Shown here: piece after piece, positions 51,129 to 58,835 of the stretch
Layout: every line of letters starts with the position of its first letter
How positions within the stretch are numbered: position 1 is the first letter of the stretch
DNA from: Actinoplanes lobatus
GTDB taxonomy: Bacteria; Actinomycetota; Actinomycetes; Mycobacteriales; Micromonosporaceae
DNA length: 64,000 bases
Assembly: GCF_014205215.1 (NCBI RefSeq)
Contig: NZ_JACHNC010000001.1
Span: forward strand, 6,072,501 to 6,136,500
Direction: 5' to 3'
Made by a program: the position numbers and the translations under genes
The notes under the pieces: generated by a model
The model's input: the letters and a program-made list of their open reading frames with translations, nothing else
Database searches by the model: none
What the model was told of the DNA's origin: nothing

Positions 51129-51200
51129 GCGGGCAACGTACCAATGCATTTAAAACGATCTATTAACGGGACTGGGTCGTACGTCACACCGAATACCCTG

Positions 51201-51228
51201 TGGACACAGTACGCACATCTCCTATAGA
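51201..51228 (+). promoter_or_regulatory. Predicted promoter of metQNI
   Basis: TGGACA (51201-51206) and TATAGA (51223-51228) are 16 bases apart, about 40 bases before the metQ ATG. An AAGGAG ribosome site follows at 51257-51262. Confidence 0.55.
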
Positions 51229-51267
51229 AAAAGTAGGTTACTCGCCAAGATCACTCAAGGAGATGTG

Positions 51268-52191
51268 ATGTCTGAACCGCAACTGCCGGCCCGCCGCCGC
51301 AGCCGCTGGCCGTGGATCGCGGCGACCGTCGCCGTCGTGGCCGCCGCCGGTGTGGCCATCGCCGTGGTCACCACCTCGGACGACGAGTCCACCGAGGCGA
51401 AGACCGTGCGCATCGGTGTCGCCGACGCCGCCCAGCCCTACTGGCGCACCTACGCCGATCTGGCGAAGCAGCGCCTCGGCGTGACCGTCGAGCTGGTCAA
51501 CTTCAACGACTACAGCCAGCCCAACCCGGCGCTGAAGGAGAAGCAGCTGGAGCTCAACCAGTTCCAGCACATCCAGTACCTGGCGAACTACAACGTCACC
51601 GCCAAGGACGACCTCCAGCCGATCGGGTCCACTGCGGTCTACCCGCTGCCGCTCTACTCGCTGAAGCACAAGGCGCCGTCCGAGCTGCCGGCCAACGCCA
51701 AGATCGCCATTCCGAACGACGCCATCAACCAGGCGCGCGGCCTGCTCGTGCTCCAGGCGGCCGGGCTGCTCACCCTGAAGAACGGCGGCACCGCCTTCTC
51801 CAGCACCGCCGACGTCGAGAGCACCAAGGTCGAGGTGGTGCCGCTGGACGCGTCGCAGACCGCGAACGCGCTCCAGAGCGGCTCGGTGGCCGCGTCCATC
51901 GTGAACATCAACTACGCGACCAGCGCGAAGCTGCCCAAGGAGGCGGCGATCTTCCAGGACGACCCGGCCAGCGCGTCCGCCGCCCCGTACGTCAACATCT
52001 TCGCCGCCCGCGCCGCGGACAAGGACGACCCGACCTACCTCAAGCTCGCCGAGCTCTACCACGACCCGGCCGTGGAGCAGGGTCTCCAGGAGGCCAACGG
52101 CGGTGTGGCGGTGCTGCGCACGGTCTCCGCGGCCGACCTCCAGGCGCTGCTCGCCAAGGTGCAGGACCAGGCCGCCGCGGCAGGTAGGTAG
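51268..52191 (+). CDS. metQ: MetQ-type methionine-binding protein, membrane-anchored
   Basis: This 307-residue NlpA/MetQ-family protein has a hydrophobic segment in residues 14-35, preceded by RRRSR and without a lipobox Cys, so it is anchored by an uncleaved helix or cleaved by another route. The binding domain begins TVRIGVADAAQPYWRTYADL and includes NFNDYSQPNPALKEKQLELN, FQH and AIPNDAINQARGLLVLQ. It delivers methionine to MetNI. An AAGGAG site precedes the ATG. It heads the metQNI operon. Confidence 0.93.
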   Translation: MSEPQLPARRRSRWPWIAATVAVVAAAGVAIAVVTTSDDESTEAKTVRIGVADAAQPYWRTYADLAKQRLGVTVELVNFNDYSQPNPALKEKQLELNQFQHIQYLANYNVTAKDDLQPIGSTAVYPLPLYSLKHKAPSELPANAKIAIPNDAINQARGLLVLQAAGLLTLKNGGTAFSSTADVESTKVEVVPLDASQTANALQSGSVAASIVNINYATSAKLPKEAAIFQDDPASASAAPYVNIFAARAADKDDPTYLKLAELYHDPAVEQGLQEANGGVAVLRTVSAADLQALLAKVQDQAAAAGR

Positions 52192-52193
52192 GC

Positions 52194-53225
52194 GTGACAC
52201 ACGTACGCCTGAGCCATGTCTCGAAGACCTTCACCCGCGGCCGCGACGGCGGCCGCGTGGTGGCCCTCGACGACGTCAGCCTCGACGTCGCCGAGGGCGA
52301 GGTCTTCGGGATCATCGGCCACTCCGGAGCCGGCAAGAGCACCCTGATCCGCCTGATCAACGGCCTGGAGTCACCGACCAGCGGCCAGGTGTTCGTCGGC
52401 GACCACGAGATCGGCGCCCTGCCGGAACGCGACCGGCGGGGCCTGCGCCGCGACATCGGCATGATCTTCCAGCAGTTCAACCTGTTCCGGTCCCGGACCG
52501 TCGCCGGCAACGTGGCCTACCCGCTCAAGGTGGCCGGGATCGGCCGGGCCGAACGGGACCGCCGGGTGGCCCGGCTGCTCGACTTCGTGGGCCTGCTCGA
52601 CCGCGCCCACGACCACCCCGAGCAGCTGTCCGGCGGGCAGAAGCAGCGGGTCGGCATCGCCCGCGCGCTGGCCACCGAACCGTCGCTGCTGCTCGCCGAC
52701 GAGGCCACCAGCGCGCTCGACCCGAAGACCACCGCCGAGGTACTGGCACTGCTCGGCCGGGTCAACCGGGAACTCGGCGTCACCATCGTCCTGATCACCC
52801 ACGAGCTGGACGTGATCCGGGCCGTCGCCGACCGGGTCGCGGTGATGGACGGCGGCCGCATCGCCGAGTCCGGCACGCTCTACGACGTCTTCGCCCACCC
52901 GAAGAGCGCCGCGACGGCCGACTTCGTCCGCGGCGCGCTGCGCGACCGGCCGTCACCGGAGACCCTGGCCCGGCTGCGGCACACCCACGGCGGGCGGATC
53001 GTGACCGTCGCGATCCGCGACCGTACCGGCTTCCAGACCGCGCTGGCCCGGACGTTCCTGGAGCATCAGGTGGCGGCCGGGATCATCTACGGCGGCATCA
53101 GCGAGCTGCAGGAACGGGCGGTCGGCAGCCTCACCTTCGAGCTGACCGGACCGGACGAGGGCATCGACGCGGCGCTGGCGGCGCTGCGCGCCGACGGCGT
53201 GGACCTGACCGAGGAGAACGGCTGA
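52194..53225 (+). CDS. metN: Methionine ABC transporter ATPase
   Basis: This 343-residue ATPase has Walker A GHSGAGKST, signature LSGGQKQR, Walker B LLLADEATSALD and the switch His in LITHELDVI. A C-terminal NIL regulatory domain (about 265-340) binds methionine and shuts the transporter. The GTG starts three bases after the metQ stop. Confidence 0.94.
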   Translation: MTHVRLSHVSKTFTRGRDGGRVVALDDVSLDVAEGEVFGIIGHSGAGKSTLIRLINGLESPTSGQVFVGDHEIGALPERDRRGLRRDIGMIFQQFNLFRSRTVAGNVAYPLKVAGIGRAERDRRVARLLDFVGLLDRAHDHPEQLSGGQKQRVGIARALATEPSLLLADEATSALDPKTTAEVLALLGRVNRELGVTIVLITHELDVIRAVADRVAVMDGGRIAESGTLYDVFAHPKSAATADFVRGALRDRPSPETLARLRHTHGGRIVTVAIRDRTGFQTALARTFLEHQVAAGIIYGGISELQERAVGSLTFELTGPDEGIDAALAALRADGVDLTEENG

Positions 53226-53226
53226 C

Positions 53227-53886
53227 GTGGACGAGTTCATCGCGAATCTGCCGGTCTTCCGCGAGGCCATCTGGCAGACGTTCTACATCGTCACCGTCTC
53301 GGTGGTGGCCGGCGGCCTGCTCGGCCTCGGCCTGGGCCTGGTGCTCTACGCGACCCGGTCCGGTGGCCTGCTCGCCAACCGGGCGGTCTACCTGGTGGTC
53401 AACATCCTGGTGAACGTGATCCGCCCGATCCCGTTCGTCATCTTCCTGACCGCCATCCAGCCGCTCATGCTGGTCACGATCGGCACCACCATCGGCACCG
53501 ACGCGGTCACCTTCGCGCTGTCGCTGGCGGCCGCCTTCGCGGTCAGCCGGATCATCGAGCAGAACCTGCTGGCCGTCGAGCCGGGAGTCATCGAGGCGGC
53601 CCGGGCGGCCGGCGCCCGGCCGTTGAGCATCCTGCTGACCGTGGTCGTCCCGGAGGCGCTCGGCCCGGTCATCCTGGGCTACACGTTCATCTTCGTCGGC
53701 GTGGTGGACATGTCCGCCCAGGCCGGGCTCTTCGGCGGCGGCGGCCTCGGCGACTTCGCGGTCACCTACGGGTCCCAGCGCTACAACTGGGTGGTCGTCT
53801 ACATCACCGTCGCGGTGATCATCGCGATCGTCCAGGCCGGCCAGTTCCTCGGCAACCACCTGGCCCGTAAGGCGCTGCGCCGCTGA
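53227..53886 (+). CDS. metI: Methionine ABC transporter permease
   Basis: This 219-residue membrane protein of the MetI group has five helices and the EAA loop (VIEAARAAGARPLSILLTVV). RPIPFVIFLTAIQPLM is typical. The GTG starts one base after the metN stop. It completes the importer. Confidence 0.94.
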   Translation: MDEFIANLPVFREAIWQTFYIVTVSVVAGGLLGLGLGLVLYATRSGGLLANRAVYLVVNILVNVIRPIPFVIFLTAIQPLMLVTIGTTIGTDAVTFALSLAAAFAVSRIIEQNLLAVEPGVIEAARAAGARPLSILLTVVVPEALGPVILGYTFIFVGVVDMSAQAGLFGGGGLGDFAVTYGSQRYNWVVVYITVAVIIAIVQAGQFLGNHLARKALRR

Positions 53887-53987
53887 CCGGTCACACCCGG
53901 ACGGGGGACGCGGCCGGCCGCCCGGGGCGGGCCGCTAACCTCGGGGTTATCGAGGACGACCTGCGCCTGCTGCGCGCCTACGAACCG

Positions 53988-55673
53988 GTGGCCCGGTTCA
54001 CCGAAGGGGAGTACTTCTTCCCCGTCTCGGTCGAACGGTACGTGGGCCGTGCCAGCCTGTGGCGTGCCCGGCCCGGCAGCGGCCCGGAGCAGGAGGCGCC
54101 CCCGGGCGGGCTCACCCTGGACCGGCTGCCCGCCGACGCCGGCTACTCGCTGTCCGGCATCGGCGCCAACGACCGGCACGCGCACATCCCGCTGCGGGAA
54201 CGACCACCCCACCTGCGCCGGTCCAGCCGGCTCGCCTCGGTCGGCCCGACCGCCCGGCTGCTCGACGCCATCAACCGGTTCTCCCTGCTGTTCCGTGGCA
54301 GCGTGCCCGGCGGCAGCGCCGCCCAGTCGTTCCTGCTGCAACGCGACCACCTCCGGGCGGACCGGCCCACCTACTACGGCCGGGTGCTGCGCGACGACCC
54401 GTGGATCGTCTGCCAGTACTGGTACTTCTACAGCTTCAACAACTGGCGGTCCGCGTTCGGCGGCGTCAACGAGCACGAGGCCGACTGGGAACAGGTCACC
54501 GTCTACCTCGACGGCACCGCCACCGGCCCGGACGGGCTGCCGCCGCCCCGCTGGGTGGTCTTCTCCGCCCACGAGGAGACCGGCGACGACCTGCGGCGCC
54601 GCTGGGACGACCCGGACCTCACGGTCTACGCCGACCGGCACCCGGTGGTCTTCGTCGGCGCCGGCTCGCACTCCGGCGCCTACCTGCCCGGCGACTACCT
54701 GATCACGGTCAAGCCGCCGAAACTGCGCGGCCTGGTCGGGGCGCTGCGCTGGTCGGCCCGGCTGTTCGCGCCCTGGCACCACGAGCACCACCCGTCGGTC
54801 GGCATCCCGTACGTCGACTACGCCCGCGGCGACGGCCGCGCCGTCGGCCCCGGCCACGACGAACCGTGGCACCCGGTCCTGATCGGCGACGACACCCCGT
54901 GGGTCCGCGACTTCCGCGGCCTGTGGGGCCGCGACACCCGCGACCGGCTCGGCGGCGAACGCGGCCCGGCCGGCCCGCGCTACAGCCGCGACGGCACGGT
55001 CCGGCAGCCCTGGGCCGACCCGATCGGCTGGGCCGGCCTCGCGAAGGTCGCCCCCAATCCGGAGGCCGAACGCAAACTCGCCGAGATCCGCCTGAAACGC
55101 GACCACGACCGCCTCACCGCCCTCGACGACCAGATCACCACCCTGCGGCAGGAACTCGCCGTCGCCGCGGCCGGGCTCCCGGCCGGCTCGGCCGAGGTCC
55201 GTGGCCTGCTCCCGGACGAACGCCGGCTGCTCAACCTGCGCATGGAACACACCCGCCTCGCCGACGAACTGGCCGGCGCCGCCACCGCCGCGCCGCTGAC
55301 CGACCACCCGCACGCCCACCTGCTGCACCGCCGCGTCCCGCTGGAACCCGCCACCGGCGTCCGTGGCCGGATCATGTCGTGGTGGGCGGTTCTGAGCACC
55401 CCGCTGATCCTGGGCGCGCTCGGCGCCCTCGCCTTCCCGCTGGGCACCGGGGGAAGCGACATCGCCCTGGCCCTGCTGCTCGGCCTGCTCGCCGTGGAAG
55501 GCCTGGTCCGCGGCAAGTTCCTGGCCGTCCTGCTGCGCCTGATCCTGGCGGCCGCCGCGATCGGGGCACTGGTCCTGCTCTGGTACGACGGCCGCTACGT
55601 CGTCACGTTCACCTTTTTCGCCGCTGCGCTGTTGGTCCTGCTGATCAACGTGCGCGAGGCGATGCGCAGATAG
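53988..55673 (+). CDS. Vps62-like membrane protein, unknown function
   Basis: This reading frame of at least 561 residues has an N-terminal Vps62/DUF946-like part. It includes DPWIVCQYWYFYSFNNWRSA and the shared signature NEHEADWEQVTVYLDG, then HPVVFVGAGSHSGAY. A coiled helix (about 355-440) follows, with four C-terminal membrane helices (about 462-550). Related plant and fungal proteins are implicated in vacuolar sorting, but no bacterial function is known to me. The GTG at 53988 is the first ordinary start, yet the same frame reads IEDDLRLLRAYEP just upstream without a usual start codon (see findings). Confidence 0.7.
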   Translation: MARFTEGEYFFPVSVERYVGRASLWRARPGSGPEQEAPPGGLTLDRLPADAGYSLSGIGANDRHAHIPLRERPPHLRRSSRLASVGPTARLLDAINRFSLLFRGSVPGGSAAQSFLLQRDHLRADRPTYYGRVLRDDPWIVCQYWYFYSFNNWRSAFGGVNEHEADWEQVTVYLDGTATGPDGLPPPRWVVFSAHEETGDDLRRRWDDPDLTVYADRHPVVFVGAGSHSGAYLPGDYLITVKPPKLRGLVGALRWSARLFAPWHHEHHPSVGIPYVDYARGDGRAVGPGHDEPWHPVLIGDDTPWVRDFRGLWGRDTRDRLGGERGPAGPRYSRDGTVRQPWADPIGWAGLAKVAPNPEAERKLAEIRLKRDHDRLTALDDQITTLRQELAVAAAGLPAGSAEVRGLLPDERRLLNLRMEHTRLADELAGAATAAPLTDHPHAHLLHRRVPLEPATGVRGRIMSWWAVLSTPLILGALGALAFPLGTGGSDIALALLLGLLAVEGLVRGKFLAVLLRLILAAAAIGALVLLWYDGRYVVTFTFFAAALLVLLINVREAMRR

Positions 55674-55676
55674 GCT
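55671..55676 (+). promoter_or_regulatory. -10 box formed by the stop codon of the preceding gene
   Basis: TAGGCT begins with the TAG stop of the Vps62-like gene and lies 6 bases before the GTG of the NYN-domain gene, the spacing of a leaderless promoter. The same arrangement occurs at 17899. Confidence 0.45.
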
Positions 55677-55682
55677 CGCAGT

Positions 55683-56732
55683 GTGGACCAAGAAGAACGC
55701 ATCGCCCTGTTCCTGGACTACGAGAACCTGGCGATCGGCGCCCGCGACCACCTCGGCGGCATGACCTTCGACCTGCGGCCGGTCACCGACGCCCTGGCCG
55801 AGCGCGGCCGGGTGGTGGTGCGCAGGGCGTACGCCGACTGGTCCTACTTCGACGAGGACCGCCGCCTGCTGACCCGTTCGCACGTGGAACTCATCGACAT
55901 CCCGCAGAAGATGGGCGCCTCCCGCAAGAACGCCGCCGACATCAAAATGGTCGTCGATGCCCTGGAACTCGCCTTCGAACGCGCCTACATCTCGACGTTC
56001 GTCCTCTGCACCGGCGACAGCGACTTCACCCCACTCGTCCACAAGCTGCGCGAACTCAACAAGCGGGTGATCGGCGTCGGCGTCGAGCGCACCACCTCGG
56101 CCCTGCTGCCGCCCGCCTGCGACGAGTTCCTGTTCTACGACCGCCTCGAAGGCGTCGAGATCCCGGCCCCCGCTCCGTCGCGTACCCGCCCCGCCAAGAC
56201 CCCCGCTCGGCCGGAACCCGTGCCGGTCCCGGAAACCGTCGCCGACACACCCGCCCGCGACCCGGAGTCACTGGCGACCCTGGTCGCACAGACCGTTTCC
56301 GGCCTTCAGCACAGCGCCAGCGGCACGGTCACCGCCTCCATCCTCAAACGCACCCTGCTGCGCAAGGACCCGACGTTCAGCGAGGCCGACTACGGCTTCC
56401 GCGCCTTCGGCGAACTGCTGCGCCACCTCGCCGGCCGCAACGTCATCGAACTCGGCGACGGCCAGGCCAAGGGCGACCCGGAGATCTCACTGCCCGAACA
56501 CGGCGACCGCGAGGCCGCGTTCGCCCTGCTCAAGACGGTGGTCGCGGACGCCGGGCCGGTCGCCCTCTCCGGCCTCAAGAACCGGGTGCGCAAGGTCGCC
56601 CCCGACTTCAGCGAGAAGAAGCTCGGCTACCGCAGCTTCCTCCAGTTCGCCAAGGCCGCCGCGACGGCGGGCGCCATCGACCTGGCCTGGAACCCCGACA
56701 TCGACGACTACCTACTGACAAAACCCCTCTGA
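55683..56732 (+). CDS. NYN-domain ribonuclease-like protein with two OST-HTH/LOTUS domains
   Basis: This 349-residue protein has an N-terminal NYN/PIN-like nuclease fold (residues 5-155). The acidic residues are D12 in LFLDYENLA, the DIKMVVDAL segment and TGDSDFTPLV. A Pro-rich linker (about 163-190) and two OST-HTH (LOTUS) domains (about 200-270 and 277-345) follow, each ending in a GYxxFxxF/GFxxF-like motif. LOTUS domains bind RNA. Together this suggests an RNA-processing or RNA-decay enzyme in the cytoplasm. It is preceded by a leaderless-type promoter. Confidence 0.88.
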   Translation: MDQEERIALFLDYENLAIGARDHLGGMTFDLRPVTDALAERGRVVVRRAYADWSYFDEDRRLLTRSHVELIDIPQKMGASRKNAADIKMVVDALELAFERAYISTFVLCTGDSDFTPLVHKLRELNKRVIGVGVERTTSALLPPACDEFLFYDRLEGVEIPAPAPSRTRPAKTPARPEPVPVPETVADTPARDPESLATLVAQTVSGLQHSASGTVTASILKRTLLRKDPTFSEADYGFRAFGELLRHLAGRNVIELGDGQAKGDPEISLPEHGDREAAFALLKTVVADAGPVALSGLKNRVRKVAPDFSEKKLGYRSFLQFAKAAATAGAIDLAWNPDIDDYLLTKPL

Positions 56733-56738
56733 TCGTAC

Positions 56739-56752
56739 GGGCAAAAAAGCCC
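56739..56752 (+). terminator. Weak hairpin after the NYN gene
   Basis: GGGC-AAAAAA-GCCC lies 7 bases after the stop. The 4-bp stem is weak and the assignment is tentative. Confidence 0.3.
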
Positions 56753-56808
56753 CCAACCGCAAGAAAACCGCCCCGCCCGCGCCGCGCGGCCGCTCTGCAC
56801 CGTTCCGG

Positions 56809-56828
56809 CCGTGCCGCGCCCGCCGGGC
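56809..56828 (+). repeat. Dispersed intergenic repeat, truncated copy at 56.8 kb
   Basis: The 20-base core is identical to that at 30265-30284 and, inverted, to 58697-58716. Only about 30-35 bases are shared here, so it is a fragment. The 56733-57066 gap otherwise holds the weak hairpin and the EAL remnant. Confidence 0.6.
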
Positions 56829-56959
56829 GTGAGCGGTCCGTCACCCGGTCCGCGCCCCGCCCGGCGAGCGGCTCAACAGGTTCGGCAGGATGCCGATGAA
56901 CCAAGGGTGAGCGCCATGACAGCGCGTCAGATCCTGCCTGACGTCCTTCTCGACGTGCA

Positions 56960-57130
56960 CTCTTCGTCAACCTGGAGCCGAGCACGCTGACCGGCCGGCC
57001 CGACGTCATCCTCGACGGGCTCGACGAGCGGGCCGACCATGTGCAGGTGGTCGTCTTCGTCGTCAGTTACGACCGGGCTCTGGTGACCGCCGCCGCCCAC
57101 TCGATGGCGGGACGCCTCACCCGCTGGCGC
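56960..57130 (+). pseudogene. Remnant of an EAL-domain (cyclic-di-GMP phosphodiesterase) gene
   Basis: One frame reads LFVNLEPSTLTGRPDVILDG and later VVVFVVSYDRALVT. The family pattern is LFVNxEPxxL...VVxExTERAL, so this is about 55 residues of an EAL core with the catalytic ExT changed to VSY. Both ends of the domain are missing and it runs into the repeat-bearing 3' end of the next gene. It cannot be active. Confidence 0.55.
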
Positions 57131-58506
57131 TCTTCGGCCGTCGTCCAGGCGTGGGGCTGTCCGGCCGTCGTCCAGGCGTGGGGCTGTCCGGCCGTCGTCC
57201 AGCCGTGGGGCTGTCCGGCCGTCGCTCGGCCGTGGGGCTGTCCGGCTGTCGTCCAACCGTGGCGCCAGGACGACCACGCCGGCCCCATCGCTGACCGGGA
57301 CGCGTTCCCGGCCGCCCGGAGCCGGTGGCGCCGGGCCTCGGCGCGGGCGGACGCGGCGTTCGCCTCGCGGCGCAGGCTGTCCCGGGCGGCGACGGCGAGC
57401 TGGGCGTCGTGCCAGGCGGTCGCCTCGGTGGCGGCGGCCCACCGGTACAGCTGATGGCGGACGGCGGCGATCGCCCGGCCCAGGACCAGCTCCTGGTCGA
57501 CCGGGTGCAGCTTCGGATTCCAGCCGCCCTCGCCGGAGGCCAGGTCGGCCAGCACCGTGGCGGGCAGGTCACCGCGCTCGACGGCGGCCGCGGCGGCGCG
57601 GTGCAGGAAGCGGGCGCGGTCGGCGTACTCGGCGACGGTCCGCCGGGTGCGCGGTGTCCGGAACGCGGCGGCCGTGCGGATCCGCGCCAGCCGCTCCTCG
57701 GCGTCCTGCCAGCTCTGCCAGGCCTCGGCGGCGGCCTGATCGGTCTGCCGCCAGTGCTCCCGCCAGCGGTCGGCGGCCTCGGCGGCGCGGGTGGCCGCGA
57801 CCAGCACCTCGACGGCGTAGCGCTGGGCCTCGACCGCCTCGGCGTGCCACCGGGCGAGAGCGTCCCGGCGGCGGCGCACCGTCGGGATCCGGGCCAGCAG
57901 CAGGTGGAGACGCCGCCACGCGCCCTGAGAGGCGGCCACCAGCAGGTGGAGTCGTCGCCACGCGCCTTGACCGGCGGCAGCCAGCAGGCCGGGGACCCGG
58001 GGCAGGAACAGCCGCAGCCACCGTGTCGTCCGGGCGCGGGCCGCCACGATCCGTGGTGGGAACTCGCGAAGACGCCGCACCGCCCGGCGGCGGGCCGCGG
58101 CCGGCAATGCGGCGATGTGCGGAAGGTGCAGATGCAGATGCCGTCGCGCTCGGCGGCCTGCCGCGGCCGGCACTTCCGCGAGCCGCTCCTCAGCGCTCCG
58201 GCGGGTCACGGTCAGGAGCGCGGAGAATCCGGTCGCGGCCCGGTGGAGAAGCACGGCCGGCAGTCGGCTCGGGGTCACCGGCGCGGGGAGGCCGTCCCCG
58301 GCTCTCCGGGTGCGGCCGGTCGACAGCGTGCGGGCGCGATCCTGAATGCCGGCCAGGAGCGCGGGGACGCGCGACAGCGACCGGCGGAGACGACGGTCGG
58401 CCACCAGGAAGAGCGGAGACAGGCTCAACACGAGCGAAGTCAGCCGGCGCACGACGATGAGCCACGCGGACGATCGCGGCCAGGTGCGCGACGGGTCCTT
58501 GGGCAT
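57067..58506 (-). CDS. Arg/Ala-rich hypothetical protein with C-terminal 9-residue repeats
   Basis: This 479-residue protein is not recognised. It has a short hydrophobic segment near residues 17-36, then long Arg/Ala/Leu helices with strong coiled-coil character (DALARWHAEAVEAQRYAVEV, AAEAADRWREHWRQTDQAAA). At the end are about four copies of a 9-residue unit like HAWTTAGQP. The ATG at 58506 is plausible. The repeats may be recent, since they overlap the EAL remnant's edge. The composition leaves some doubt that all of it is coding; no better frame is evident. Confidence 0.55.
   Translation of the reverse strand: MPKDPSRTWPRSSAWLIVVRRLTSLVLSLSPLFLVADRRLRRSLSRVPALLAGIQDRARTLSTGRTRRAGDGLPAPVTPSRLPAVLLHRAATGFSALLTVTRRSAEERLAEVPAAAGRRARRHLHLHLPHIAALPAAARRRAVRRLREFPPRIVAARARTTRWLRLFLPRVPGLLAAAGQGAWRRLHLLVAASQGAWRRLHLLLARIPTVRRRRDALARWHAEAVEAQRYAVEVLVAATRAAEAADRWREHWRQTDQAAAEAWQSWQDAEERLARIRTAAAFRTPRTRRTVAEYADRARFLHRAAAAAVERGDLPATVLADLASGEGGWNPKLHPVDQELVLGRAIAAVRHQLYRWAAATEATAWHDAQLAVAARDSLRREANAASARAEARRHRLRAAGNASRSAMGPAWSSWRHGWTTAGQPHGRATAGQPHGWTTAGQPHAWTTAGQPHAWTTAEERQRVRRPAIEWAAAVTRARS
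57136..57264. repeat. 27-bp tandem repeats (4 full units and a partial fifth)
   Basis: Units begin at 57136, 57163, 57190, 57217 and 57244. The first two are identical; later ones carry a few substitutions. Because 27 is a multiple of three, copy number can change without a frameshift, giving 9-residue repeats in the minus-strand protein. Confidence 0.9.
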
Positions 58507-58639
58507 GTGTCCGACCGTACCCGCAGGTCATGGTCACCTCATCCGCCCCAGAGGGTGATGTGAGGCTCTTTCGAGGCCGCCGGTGAAAGTGTGACCACCC
58601 GCCCGGGCGGGACCGAAAGGCGGGCGGTGAATCGGTCGT

Positions 58640-58790
58640 GACCGGCGGCACAGGCGCAAGTACCGGTCGGGCCGGCCTGCCCGGGCACCGATCTGCGCCC
58701 GGCGGGCGCGGCACGGGCCGGAGCGGGCAGCGAGCGTGCGCGAACCGGACGGAACGGTCCTGATGAGACGGGGCGAGGTCGCGCGTACCG
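58640..58790 (-). repeat. Dispersed GC-rich intergenic repeat, copy at 58.7 kb
   Basis: Read on the minus strand from 58790, this shares several blocks with 30190-30290: GGTACGCG, GACCTCGCCCCG, GGACCGT and the 20-base core (58697-58716 inverted). It fills most of the 58507-58835 gap between two minus-strand genes; nothing else is apparent there. Confidence 0.6.
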
Positions 58791-58835
58791 GAAAGGAGCG
58801 GGAAGCGGAACGCGGACCTCGACCACGAAAGATCT

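Noticed and set aside
54059..56899. 946-codon plus-strand frame across the Vps62-like and NYN genes
   Set aside because: It is an Arg/Pro-rich shadow of two real genes in another frame, without start context or domains.
57136..57264. Possible CRISPR array
   Set aside because: The 27-bp units are directly adjacent without spacers and no cas gene is present.
57325..58563. Plus-strand frame opposite the Arg-rich repeat protein
   Set aside because: It is Gly/Arg-rich with no structure-like pattern. The minus-strand frame has periodic helices and a better start, though both are of low certainty.
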